Part shown: piece by piece, positions 52,753-60,018 of the stretch
How the letters are laid out: the number at the start of each line of letters is the position of its first letter
How positions within the stretch are numbered: position 1 is the stretch's first letter
Assembly (NCBI RefSeq): GCF_044748305.1
Contig: NZ_JBIVFT010000002.1
Span: forward strand, 62,001 to 126,000
Direction: 5' to 3'
Length of the DNA: 64,000 nt
Source: Arthrobacter_E sp044748305
Lineage (GTDB): Bacteria; Actinomycetota; Actinomycetes; Actinomycetales; Micrococcaceae
Program-made: the position numbers and the translations under genes
The notes under the pieces: generated by a model
Seen by the model: the letters and a program-made list of their open reading frames with translations, nothing else
Databases searched by the model: none
What the model was told of the DNA's origin: nothing

Positions 52753-54149
52753 GAACACCGTTCAGCCCTGAGGGCCCGCACGACACCGCTGCGCTCCAGG
52801 CGAAGGCGGCCAAGCACCTCTGGCCTCACTTCACCTCCCGCAAGGTGCTCAATGATGGCATCCCGGTCATCACCCGCGGCGAGGGACACCACATTTACGA
52901 CGCCGCGGGCAAGCGTTACATCGACGGGCTCGCGGGCCTCTTCGTGGTCAACGCCGGCCACGGGCGTCAGCGGATCGTCGACGCCGCGGCCCGTCAGATG
53001 AAGCAGCTCGACTTCATGCCGATCTGGTCCTATGCCCATCCGGCGGCGATCGAGCTCTCGGAGCGGCTCTCCTCCTATGCGCCCGGCGAGATGAACAAGG
53101 TCTTCTTCACGACCGGTGGCGGCGAGGCTGTGGAATCGGCCTTCAAGCTGGCCAAGCACTTCTGGAAACTTCAGGGCAAGCCGATGAAGCACAAGGTCAT
53201 CTCCCGTGCGGTCGCCTATCACGGCACCCCACAGGGCGCGCTGGCCATCACCGGCATCCCCGATATGAAGAAGTTCTACGAACCCCTCACCCCGGGCGGC
53301 CACCGCGTGCCGAACACGAACTTCTACCGTGCCGCCGAGATGGGTGCCCCGAGCGACGACGTCGAGGCCTTCGGCCAGTGGGCGGCGAACCGCATCGAAG
53401 AGGCGATCCTCTTCGAGGGCCCCGACACCGTCGCCGCCGTCTTCCTCGAACCGGTGCAGAACTCCGGCGGCTGTTTCCCGCCGCCTCCGGGCTACTTCAA
53501 GCGGGTCCGTGAGATCTGCGATCAGTACGACGTCCTCCTCGTCTCCGACGAGGTCATCTGCGCCTACGGCCGCGTCGGCGATTTCTTCGCTTCCAAGGCC
53601 CTCGGCTACGAACCGGACATCATCACCTCCGCCAAGGGCATCACTTCCGGGTACCTCCCACTCGGTGCCATGATCGTCGCGGACAAGGTCTCGGAGCCGT
53701 TCAATTCGGTGGACAACACCTTCTATCACGGCTTCACCTTCGCCGGGCATCCTGCGGCTGCCGCTGCGGCGCTGGAGAACCTCGACATCTTCGAGGAAGA
53801 GGACCTCAACGGACGCGTGCGGGAGAACTCCCCTCTCTTCCGGGCCGAACTGGAGAAGCTTCTCGAGCTCGACATCGTGGGCGACGTCCGTGGCGAGGGT
53901 TATTTCTTCGGCATCGAACTGGTCAAGGACAAGGCCACCCGGGAGACCTTCAACGCGGAGGAGTCTGATCGGCTCCTGCGGGACTACCTCTCCCCTGCCC
54001 TCTGGGAGGCCGGACTGTACTGCCGCGCCGACGATCGTGGCGACCCGGTCATCCAGCTCGCGCCGCCGCTGACCATCGGCCCGGCCGAGTTCAGCGAGAT
54101 CGGCGGAATCCTGCGTTCCGTCCTGAAGGACGCCTCCGCGAAGATCTGA
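52749..54149 (+). CDS. Class III PLP-dependent aminotransferase (omega-amino acid/diamine type)
   Basis: A 466-residue PLP enzyme of the fold-type I class III group. The PLP-binding Lys296 is in SAKGITSGYLPLG, with Asp267 in VSDEVICAYGRVG; FTTGGGEAVESAFKLA is the phosphate loop. It resembles mycobacterial Rv3329. Substrates of relatives include putrescine, GABA, beta-alanine and taurine, with pyruvate or 2-oxoglutarate as acceptor; none can be fixed here. ATG 52749 is preferred over 52737, since GGGGA lies 6 bases upstream and ATGA overlaps the regulator stop. Confidence 0.92.
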   Translation: MRTPFSPEGPHDTAALQAKAAKHLWPHFTSRKVLNDGIPVITRGEGHHIYDAAGKRYIDGLAGLFVVNAGHGRQRIVDAAARQMKQLDFMPIWSYAHPAAIELSERLSSYAPGEMNKVFFTTGGGEAVESAFKLAKHFWKLQGKPMKHKVISRAVAYHGTPQGALAITGIPDMKKFYEPLTPGGHRVPNTNFYRAAEMGAPSDDVEAFGQWAANRIEEAILFEGPDTVAAVFLEPVQNSGGCFPPPPGYFKRVREICDQYDVLLVSDEVICAYGRVGDFFASKALGYEPDIITSAKGITSGYLPLGAMIVADKVSEPFNSVDNTFYHGFTFAGHPAAAAAALENLDIFEEEDLNGRVRENSPLFRAELEKLLELDIVGDVRGEGYFFGIELVKDKATRETFNAEESDRLLRDYLSPALWEAGLYCRADDRGDPVIQLAPPLTIGPAEFSEIGGILRSVLKDASAKI

Positions 54150-54174
54150 TCCGAGTAGATCTGATCTCCACAAG

Positions 54175-54233
54175 CGCGGGGTCAGTCAGGGCCCCGATCC
54201 GCACCTCGGATCGGGGCCCTGACTGACCCCGCG
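54175..54233. terminator. 27-bp perfect hairpin, bidirectional terminator
   Basis: Arms 54175-54201 and 54207-54233 are exact complements around the loop CACCT. It lies between convergent genes. No long T-tract is present, so the stem alone would have to act. Confidence 0.75.
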
Positions 54234-54239
54234 TCGCCG

Positions 54240-55400
54240 CTAAAGGTCTGCGCACCAACGGAACGCCGCCGCCACCCCCTGGCCGCCGGCCCCGCTGATG
54301 AGTGCCAAGGCCTGCTGTCCGTCGACCCCGGAACGATGGGCCTGATGAAAGAGCCGGACGGCAAGAACGGCGCCCGACGCCCCGTAGGCGTGACCGAGAG
54401 CCAGGGCACCGCCGTCGCGGTTCACCGCCTCCTCCTCGATGCCGAGAGCCCGCAGGCAGGCCAGGGCTTGCGCGGCGAAGGCCTCGTTGAATTCCACCAG
54501 GTCCACGTTTCGCAGCAAGGCTTCCGGCAGCTTGCGTCCGGCCGCCACCGCGCCGAGCCCCAGCAGCCCGGGTTCGACGCCGGCACTCGCCGCGTCCTCG
54601 AACATCAGGCCGCTGCTGAAGCCCAGTTCCCTGGCACGGCTTCTACTGGTCACGAGCACGGCCGCCGCACCATCGACATCCTGGCAGGAGTTGCCCGCGG
54701 TGACCGTCCCACCCGGCCGGAACACGGGGGCGAAGCGTGCCAGAAGACGCGAGTCCAGACCGGCACGCGGACCGTCGTCGCGGGCATCCGGCGCCCCCGG
54801 CACGACGACCGTCTCCGCCGCGAAGCGACCCTCCTGGGCCGCCTGCACGGCCCGCGCATGGCTGCGTGCCGCGAATCGATCCTGCTCCTCACGAAGGATT
54901 CCGGAGTGCTCCGCGACGGCCTCAGCGGCCTCCCCCATCTCCGGGTCGGCCCAGCCACGCGGTGTGAAGCGGGCCCGTTTGTAGGGCCTCAGCCCACCGT
55001 CAGGTGATCGTTCGGAGCGCTGCGGCGCCGTACTGATGCTCTCCGCGCCCCCTGCGAGGAACACCTCACCCGCCCCGGCCTGCACGAGACGGGCTGCGTG
55101 CACGACGGCGTCGAGCCCGGAGGTGCATTGCCGGTCGAAGGTCATCGCCGGAATCGAGACAGGAAGCCCCGCGGCGAGTCCCGCCTGCCGGGCCACGTTC
55201 CCTCCGGCGGCCACCGCGTTGCCCACGAACACCTCATCGACGTCCCGCCCGGAAACTCCCCCGGCCTCCAGAAGAGTGCGGAGCACGGGCGCCAGCAACT
55301 CGTCGGCCGTCAACGCTCCCAGCGAGCCTCCCGTCCTGGTGAGCGGTGTGCGCAAGCCGGCCACCAGCACCGGCGTCCGCTCATCCGGGCGGGCGCTCAC
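54240..55400 (-). CDS. Thiolase-family protein with a substituted catalytic Cys
   Basis: A 386-residue thiolase. The nucleophile Cys92 is in DRQCTSGLDAVV and the oxyanion/His motifs are VEFNEAFAAQ (305-308) and ALGHAYGASG (His336). The second catalytic Cys, normally in C-x-G-G-G-x-G, is replaced: the loop reads ALISGAGGQG with Ser369 at the Cys position. Condensation or cleavage may therefore be impaired or altered. The GTG start overlaps the stop of an AMP-dependent ligase gene, so the ligase may supply its acyl-CoA. Confidence 0.88.
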   Translation of the reverse strand: MSARPDERTPVLVAGLRTPLTRTGGSLGALTADELLAPVLRTLLEAGGVSGRDVDEVFVGNAVAAGGNVARQAGLAAGLPVSIPAMTFDRQCTSGLDAVVHAARLVQAGAGEVFLAGGAESISTAPQRSERSPDGGLRPYKRARFTPRGWADPEMGEAAEAVAEHSGILREEQDRFAARSHARAVQAAQEGRFAAETVVVPGAPDARDDGPRAGLDSRLLARFAPVFRPGGTVTAGNSCQDVDGAAAVLVTSRSRARELGFSSGLMFEDAASAGVEPGLLGLGAVAAGRKLPEALLRNVDLVEFNEAFAAQALACLRALGIEEEAVNRDGGALALGHAYGASGAVLAVRLFHQAHRSGVDGQQALALISGAGGQGVAAAFRWCADL

Positions 55401-56893
55401 GGGCGCATCCTCGGGGTGCGTGGATCGCCCTCAGCGATCCAGTCGCGGAGCATGGCCCGGCTGGGCTTGCCTCGCTCGGTCAGCGGCGCTTCGCGCAACT
55501 CGTAGTACTCCTGGGGCAGCTTGCGTGCATCGAGAAGATCCGCCAGGCCCATGCGGAGCTGCCCTGATCCCAGGCCACTGTGCCCCATCCGGACTGCCGC
55601 CACGAGCCGCTGACCACGCACGGGGTCAGGCACCCCGGTGACGAGCGCCAGTTCCACTCCAGGCAACGCCGAGAGAGCCCGTTCCACTTCTTGCGGGTAG
55701 ACGTTGAGGCCCGCCGTGTTGATCATGTCCGAGGCCCGGCCGAGAAAATGCAGCCGCCCCTCACTGAGATAGCCCTGGTCGTGCACGGTGCACCAGGACC
55801 CGCGCCGGGTGAAGGCCTGGGAATCGTCCCCCCAGAGATATCCCTCGCTGACCATCGGGCTGCTGACCGCGATGGAGCCTGTGACTCCCTCGGCGAGCGG
55901 CTCACCGTCGGGGTCCAGCACGGCGATCTCCACGCTGGGGAACGGCGTACCCACGCTCGTGGACACGAGGGTCTGGGCGTCGACGGGATCCTGTGGGTCC
56001 AGCCGCGTTCCACTGACGAAACTCAGTTCCTGGGCACCGTAATACTCGAAGATGGTGGCCTGCGGGGCCCAGCGCCGGGCGGCCTCCAAGGTCCTGGGGT
56101 CGAGCTTCGCGCCGGCCGCGACGATGCTGCGCAATCCGCCGGCGTCCGCTCCCGCTGCGATGCCCCGCTCGGCCAGCAGCCTGAGCAAGGCGGGGACCAG
56201 AACCAGGCGCGTCACGCCGTCGTGTTCGATCGCGTCGTGGATCTCACCGACATCTGCCTGCTCCACGGTTCGGAAGGCGGATCCGCTGTACAGGCACTCG
56301 GAGAGCGCATACAGGCTCAACCCGGAGGAAAGCGGTCCCGGAGCCAGCGTCACGTCGTCCGGCCTCACGCCGAAGAACTCGGCGGAGGCGGTGAAGGAGG
56401 CGGCCCAGGAGGCCCGGGTGCGGATGATCGCTTTCGGAAGACTCGAGGTGCCCGAGGTCAGGGCCAGCAGGAACAGGCTGTCCTGCGCCCCGTCGTCCAG
56501 CGCGGGCGCGACATCCTGCCGGTGGTGGTGCACGACGACGGTGTCCCCGCCCCTTCGGCCTCCTTCACGATGGTCCTCGGCGAGGGCCAGCGGGTTCTCG
56601 GCACCCCAGGACCGGTTCAATTGCCGGAGGACGTCCCGCAGCTGGGCTTCGGGGAGTGAGGAGTCCAGCACCGCGCACCGCCGGGTGCCACTGATACCGG
56701 CCACCCACCGTCGGATGAAGTCCACAGAGTTGCGCTCGCGCAGGACGTTGTACCCGCCGTCCGGCACTCCCTGAAGGAGTGCTTCCGCACTTGTCCGGAG
56801 TTCGGCCCAGCTGAGACTCTCCTTGCCGACGGCGACGGCGAGCTCGTGCGGACGTTCGGCGGCCCAGCGGCACAACTGCGTGAGAAAAGGCAC
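55397..56893 (-). CDS. AMP-dependent acyl-CoA synthetase/ligase
   Basis: A 498-residue adenylate-forming enzyme. The P-loop is LTSGTSSLPKA, the adenine motif FEYYGAQELSFVSG, then EGYLWGDD, hinge GRASDMINTAGLNVYPQEVE and a C-terminal ERGKPSRAML with the catalytic Lys. It activates a carboxylic acid to acyl-AMP and then acyl-CoA; no substrate is evident. It starts at GTG 56893 with TAGAAT 6 bases upstream (leaderless) and overlaps the thiolase by GTGA, forming a two-gene operon. Confidence 0.9.
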   Translation of the reverse strand: MPFLTQLCRWAAERPHELAVAVGKESLSWAELRTSAEALLQGVPDGGYNVLRERNSVDFIRRWVAGISGTRRCAVLDSSLPEAQLRDVLRQLNRSWGAENPLALAEDHREGGRRGGDTVVVHHHRQDVAPALDDGAQDSLFLLALTSGTSSLPKAIIRTRASWAASFTASAEFFGVRPDDVTLAPGPLSSGLSLYALSECLYSGSAFRTVEQADVGEIHDAIEHDGVTRLVLVPALLRLLAERGIAAGADAGGLRSIVAAGAKLDPRTLEAARRWAPQATIFEYYGAQELSFVSGTRLDPQDPVDAQTLVSTSVGTPFPSVEIAVLDPDGEPLAEGVTGSIAVSSPMVSEGYLWGDDSQAFTRRGSWCTVHDQGYLSEGRLHFLGRASDMINTAGLNVYPQEVERALSALPGVELALVTGVPDPVRGQRLVAAVRMGHSGLGSGQLRMGLADLLDARKLPQEYYELREAPLTERGKPSRAMLRDWIAEGDPRTPRMRP

Positions 56894-56899
56894 GCCAGG

Positions 56900-56905
56900 A
56901 TTCTA
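56900..56905 (-). promoter_or_regulatory. -10 of leaderless ligase/thiolase operon
   Basis: TAGAAT on the minus strand, 6 bases before GTG 56893. Confidence 0.55.
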
Positions 56906-56983
56906 CGCGGCAGAGGCGAGCCCTGTCCGGCATGTGTCGTTTCGCCGGCTTCCGAGACTCATCGGCTGGGAATAGCTTGGCAG

Positions 56984-56989
56984 TAGGCT
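56984..56989 (+). promoter_or_regulatory. Putative -10 of leaderless metallopeptidase promoter
   Basis: TAGGCT, 7 bases before ATG 56997. Confidence 0.5.
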
Positions 56990-56996
56990 GTGAACC

Positions 56997-57884
56997 ATGA
57001 GCTTCAATGAAGGCAGCCGGCTGGATCCCTCGCAGGTGCAGGACCGGCGAGGCGTCGGAACCGGCGTCAAGGTCGGCGGCGGCATCGGCGGCGGCCTGTT
57101 GATCCTGGTCCTGACACTCCTGGGCGTCAATCCCCAGCTCCTGGGCGACCTCACGGGAACCGGCGAACAGCCCGCGGTCCAAAGCCAGCAGGGCGGCGTC
57201 GCCGATTGCAAGACCGGGGCCCAGGCCGATCAGCGGCTGGACTGCCGCATCACCGGGACGGCGAACAGCCTCAACAGCTTCTGGCCCGGATACCTCCAGA
57301 AGTACGGCAAGCAGTACCCACGCCCCCAGACGGTGCTCTTCACACAGCGGACCCAGAGCGCCTGTGGTCCGGCGACGACGGCCGTCGGCCCGTTCTACTG
57401 CCCATCGGACCGCACCGCCTACTTCGACCCCGGGTTCTTCCAGCAGCTCGTGACCCAGTTCGGCTCCTCGGGCGGACCGCTCGCGCAGGAATACGTCGTG
57501 GCCCATGAATTCGGCCACCACGTGCAGAACATCCTGGGGACCATCGACTATGCGCAGCAGGATCCGCAGGGGCCGCAGTCCGGTGGAGTCCGGGTGGAGC
57601 TCCAGGCGGACTGCTTCGCCGGCATCTGGGCGCACTACGCGAGCACCGAGCCGGACGCCGCCACAGGCCAGCCCTTCCTTAAGCCCCTGCGGCAGCAGGA
57701 CATCAAAGACGCGCTCTCCGCGGCCTCCTCCGTGGGCGATGACAGAATCCAGCAGGCCGCCACGGGAAGGGTTTCTCCGGAGTCCTGGACCCACGGGTCC
57801 AGCGCTCAGCGCCAGAAGTGGTTCCTCACGGGCTACCAGTCAGGTGATCTGAACCAGTGCAACACCTTCAAGGGCAGGATCTGA
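56997..57884 (+). CDS. Neutral zinc metallopeptidase (YpfJ family), membrane-anchored
   Basis: A 295-residue protein. One N-terminal membrane segment (about 26-45) follows a short cytoplasmic part. The external domain has the zinc site VVAHEFGHHVQNIL (His170, Glu171, His174) with the downstream Glu in VELQADCFAG. Conserved Cys residues at 71, 83, 123 and 135 may form disulfides. The family is predicted to be peptidases, but substrates are unknown. The start is leaderless. Confidence 0.9.
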   Translation: MSFNEGSRLDPSQVQDRRGVGTGVKVGGGIGGGLLILVLTLLGVNPQLLGDLTGTGEQPAVQSQQGGVADCKTGAQADQRLDCRITGTANSLNSFWPGYLQKYGKQYPRPQTVLFTQRTQSACGPATTAVGPFYCPSDRTAYFDPGFFQQLVTQFGSSGGPLAQEYVVAHEFGHHVQNILGTIDYAQQDPQGPQSGGVRVELQADCFAGIWAHYASTEPDAATGQPFLKPLRQQDIKDALSAASSVGDDRIQQAATGRVSPESWTHGSSAQRQKWFLTGYQSGDLNQCNTFKGRI

Positions 57885-57958
57885 GCGCCTCTCGGAGGCT
57901 CGCCGGACGGCCCGGATGATGGACAGAACTCCCCATGGCGGCGTCGGGAACGGGAAAC

Positions 57959-57964
57959 TATAGT
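57959..57964 (+). promoter_or_regulatory. Putative -10 of the WXG100-hydrolase/lipoprotein pair
   Basis: TATAGT, about 90 bases before the hydrolase ATG. The -35 region (TGGCGG at 17 bases) is poor. Confidence 0.4.
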
Positions 57965-57975
57965 CGGTGGAGTAA

Positions 57976-57992
57976 AGGGGCTTAAAGCCTCT
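57976..57992. promoter_or_regulatory. Near-palindrome downstream of the hydrolase promoter
   Basis: AGGGGCTTAAAGCCTCT, symmetric apart from one pair and the central base. It starts 12 bases after the -10, where a repressor would block transcription. Confidence 0.35.
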
Positions 57993-58054
57993 GTCAATGA
58001 CGCGGCCATGCACGCATCATCGACAGATCGTAGATGCAAACACAGGGGGACGCG

Positions 58055-59416
58055 ATGGCCGGAGTCTTTTACGGAGCGGATGTCCAGGAACTGAGGAAAC
58101 TGGCCACAAAGGTCAAGACCTCGGGCAAGACCTTGGAGTCGCAAGCCAGGACTTTGTCCTCGGCAGTCGCGTCGGTCTCGTGGCCAGGACCGGACGGAAA
58201 GCGGTTCCGTCAGCAATGGGACACCGAACACTCCCATACGATGAATCGGGCCGCGCGGTTCCTTGCCGCGGCGGCACAGGCTTTGCAACGGCACGCCGAT
58301 GAGCAGGAACAGGCCAGCGCCGCTTCGGGCGGCGGCACCGGCGGTGTGAACGCGAGTGTGCCATCCGCCGGTGGTCAGGGCACCCCCGGTATCGGTGACC
58401 TCGACGGAAAATCCGCAGCGGAAATCCAGAAATGGTGGAATGGGCTGAGCGAAGCACAGCAGCAGGACTTCATCCGTCAGCACCCTGTCGAAGCCGGCAA
58501 CACGAACGGCATCCCCTTCGACGCGCGAGTGGAAGCCAACCGGATCAACGCCCAGAACCGGATCGACTGGCTGAAGAACCACGATCCGGAACCCAAGATC
58601 AACCCGTTCCTGACGATCGGCGGACGACCGTACATCGACCAGGTCGCCAAGGATCACGCGGCATGGGCGCAGCGCCAGAACAGCATCCCCTACCTGCAGT
58701 CCGTGGTGGACGGCAAGACCAAGCTCGCCGCCTATGACCCGGCTCATTCCTCAATCGTGGAGATGATCGGCGACTACAACGCCAGCACCAAGCACGTGAT
58801 CACCTATGTTCCCGGGACCACCACCAACGAGTCCTCGTTCTACAAAGGCGGCGCCCAGGAGATGGCCAACCACCTGGTTCAGAACGATTCGAGCAAGTCC
58901 ACCGTGGCCTTCGTTTACAAGGGCACGGAATTCCCCGACGGCGGTTTCGTCGAAGCCTTCCTCCAGGAAGCGAAGAGCGACGAGTTCGTCGCGAAGACCG
59001 CCCCCGTGCTGGCTGATTTCCAGGCCGCGGTCGATCTGGAAAGGCCCCCGGGCGCCGAGAGCGTGGGCATGGGCCACAGCTGGGGCCTTCGCAACGTCAC
59101 AGGATCGGAGATGAGCGGGGCCCACTTCGACAAGGTGATCGCCCTGTCCGGCGCCGCCATGCCACCCGGGTGGACGCCGTCTCCGGGAACCGAGTACTCC
59201 AGTTACACCTATCCCGATATCCTTCAGGTCGCGGAAAAGCTGGGCGTGGTCGGGGAGAACTATCCCATGCGTGACCCGGTCTTCGACCGGCATGTCTACG
59301 AGTCGCCGGGAGGGACCACCGGAATGGACATCGTCGACGATCACAGCCTCATCGCAACAACCGGCCCGGACAACCAGACCGCTCTCCGCGACATCGAGAA
59401 GGAGATCTACGGATGA
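58055..59416 (+). CDS. WXG100-like domain fused to alpha/beta hydrolase (putative type VII secretion effector)
   Basis: A 453-residue protein. Residues 1-90 are two helices joined by SWPGPDGKRF, the W-x-G hairpin of WXG100/ESX proteins. A Gly/Ser/Ala-rich linker (88-115) follows, then IQKWWNGLSEAQQQDFIRQ and GNTNGIPFDARVEANR, a block typical of DUF1023-type hydrolases. The hydrolase has a nucleophile elbow GHSWG (Ser342) and a likely catalytic His430 in VDDHSLIATT. No signal peptide is present, as expected for an ESX substrate. ATG 58055 has AGGGGGA upstream. The next gene is a lipoprotein overlapping by ATGA, arranged like an effector-immunity pair. No secretion machinery is in the window. 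Confidence 0.87.
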   Translation: MAGVFYGADVQELRKLATKVKTSGKTLESQARTLSSAVASVSWPGPDGKRFRQQWDTEHSHTMNRAARFLAAAAQALQRHADEQEQASAASGGGTGGVNASVPSAGGQGTPGIGDLDGKSAAEIQKWWNGLSEAQQQDFIRQHPVEAGNTNGIPFDARVEANRINAQNRIDWLKNHDPEPKINPFLTIGGRPYIDQVAKDHAAWAQRQNSIPYLQSVVDGKTKLAAYDPAHSSIVEMIGDYNASTKHVITYVPGTTTNESSFYKGGAQEMANHLVQNDSSKSTVAFVYKGTEFPDGGFVEAFLQEAKSDEFVAKTAPVLADFQAAVDLERPPGAESVGMGHSWGLRNVTGSEMSGAHFDKVIALSGAAMPPGWTPSPGTEYSSYTYPDILQVAEKLGVVGENYPMRDPVFDRHVYESPGGTTGMDIVDDHSLIATTGPDNQTALRDIEKEIYG

Positions 59417-59925
59417 AACTACGCCGCGCTTCCCGGAGGCTCACACCCGCCATCACGATCATTGCGGCCACACTCGTCCTCGCTGCTTGCGGAACACCTG
59501 GAGGAAACCCCACCATGAACAAACCCACCCTCGATGAAGCCAAGAACAACGTGCTCTCGCTGGAACGCACCATCCTGGACTTCGTGCCCAGTGAATCCCG
59601 GGGCAACAGATTCCTCAACGAGAAGTCGAAACTCATGAGCTGCCAGGGAGACCAGAAACTCTGGTCCGGGGCCGGCGAAGTGACTCTATTGGAGGGCGCC
59701 GACAAGGCGGGAATGCTCGCAAAGGTGAAGGCAGAGTTCGCTGCTAAGGATGGCTGGACGATGGCGGACAAAACCGACTCCGATGGCCAGTCCGCGGTGG
59801 ACCTTCTGCACCGGGATGGCATCCACCTGATCGTGGGGTTCTTCTCCGGCCCCGACCGTCTCCGCGTGGACGCCTTCAGTGCCTGCTTCGACTTCCCGGA
59901 CTACAAGTACGGCGAAGAGTACTGA
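59413..59925 (+). CDS. Lipoprotein, putative immunity partner of the hydrolase
   Basis: A 170-residue protein. The N-terminus is a lipoprotein signal: MKLRRASRRL, a hydrophobic stretch, then lipobox LAAC with Cys26 as the acylated residue. The mature part is about 145 residues with two Cys (MSCQGD and SACFDF) that may pair. I recognise no family. The ATGA overlap with the WXG100-hydrolase gene and export to the outer face of the membrane fit an immunity lipoprotein against an extracellular lipase-like toxin, as TilA is for TslA in Staphylococcus aureus; this is inference. Confidence 0.82.
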   Translation: MKLRRASRRLTPAITIIAATLVLAACGTPGGNPTMNKPTLDEAKNNVLSLERTILDFVPSESRGNRFLNEKSKLMSCQGDQKLWSGAGEVTLLEGADKAGMLAKVKAEFAAKDGWTMADKTDSDGQSAVDLLHRDGIHLIVGFFSGPDRLRVDAFSACFDFPDYKYGEEY

Positions 59926-59943
59926 ACCCTCTCTGAGTCGTCG

Positions 59944-59987
59944 ACAGCACGTGCCGGTCCGGATCAGTCCAGGCCGGCACGTGCTGT
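59944..59987. terminator. Hairpin terminator between lipoprotein gene and polA
   Basis: Perfect 14-bp stem (59944-59957 and 59974-59987) with a 16-base loop, between convergent genes. Confidence 0.65.
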
Positions 59988-60018
59988 GTCCAGGAGTTCC
60001 TTCCGCCGTCGCGCGTGC

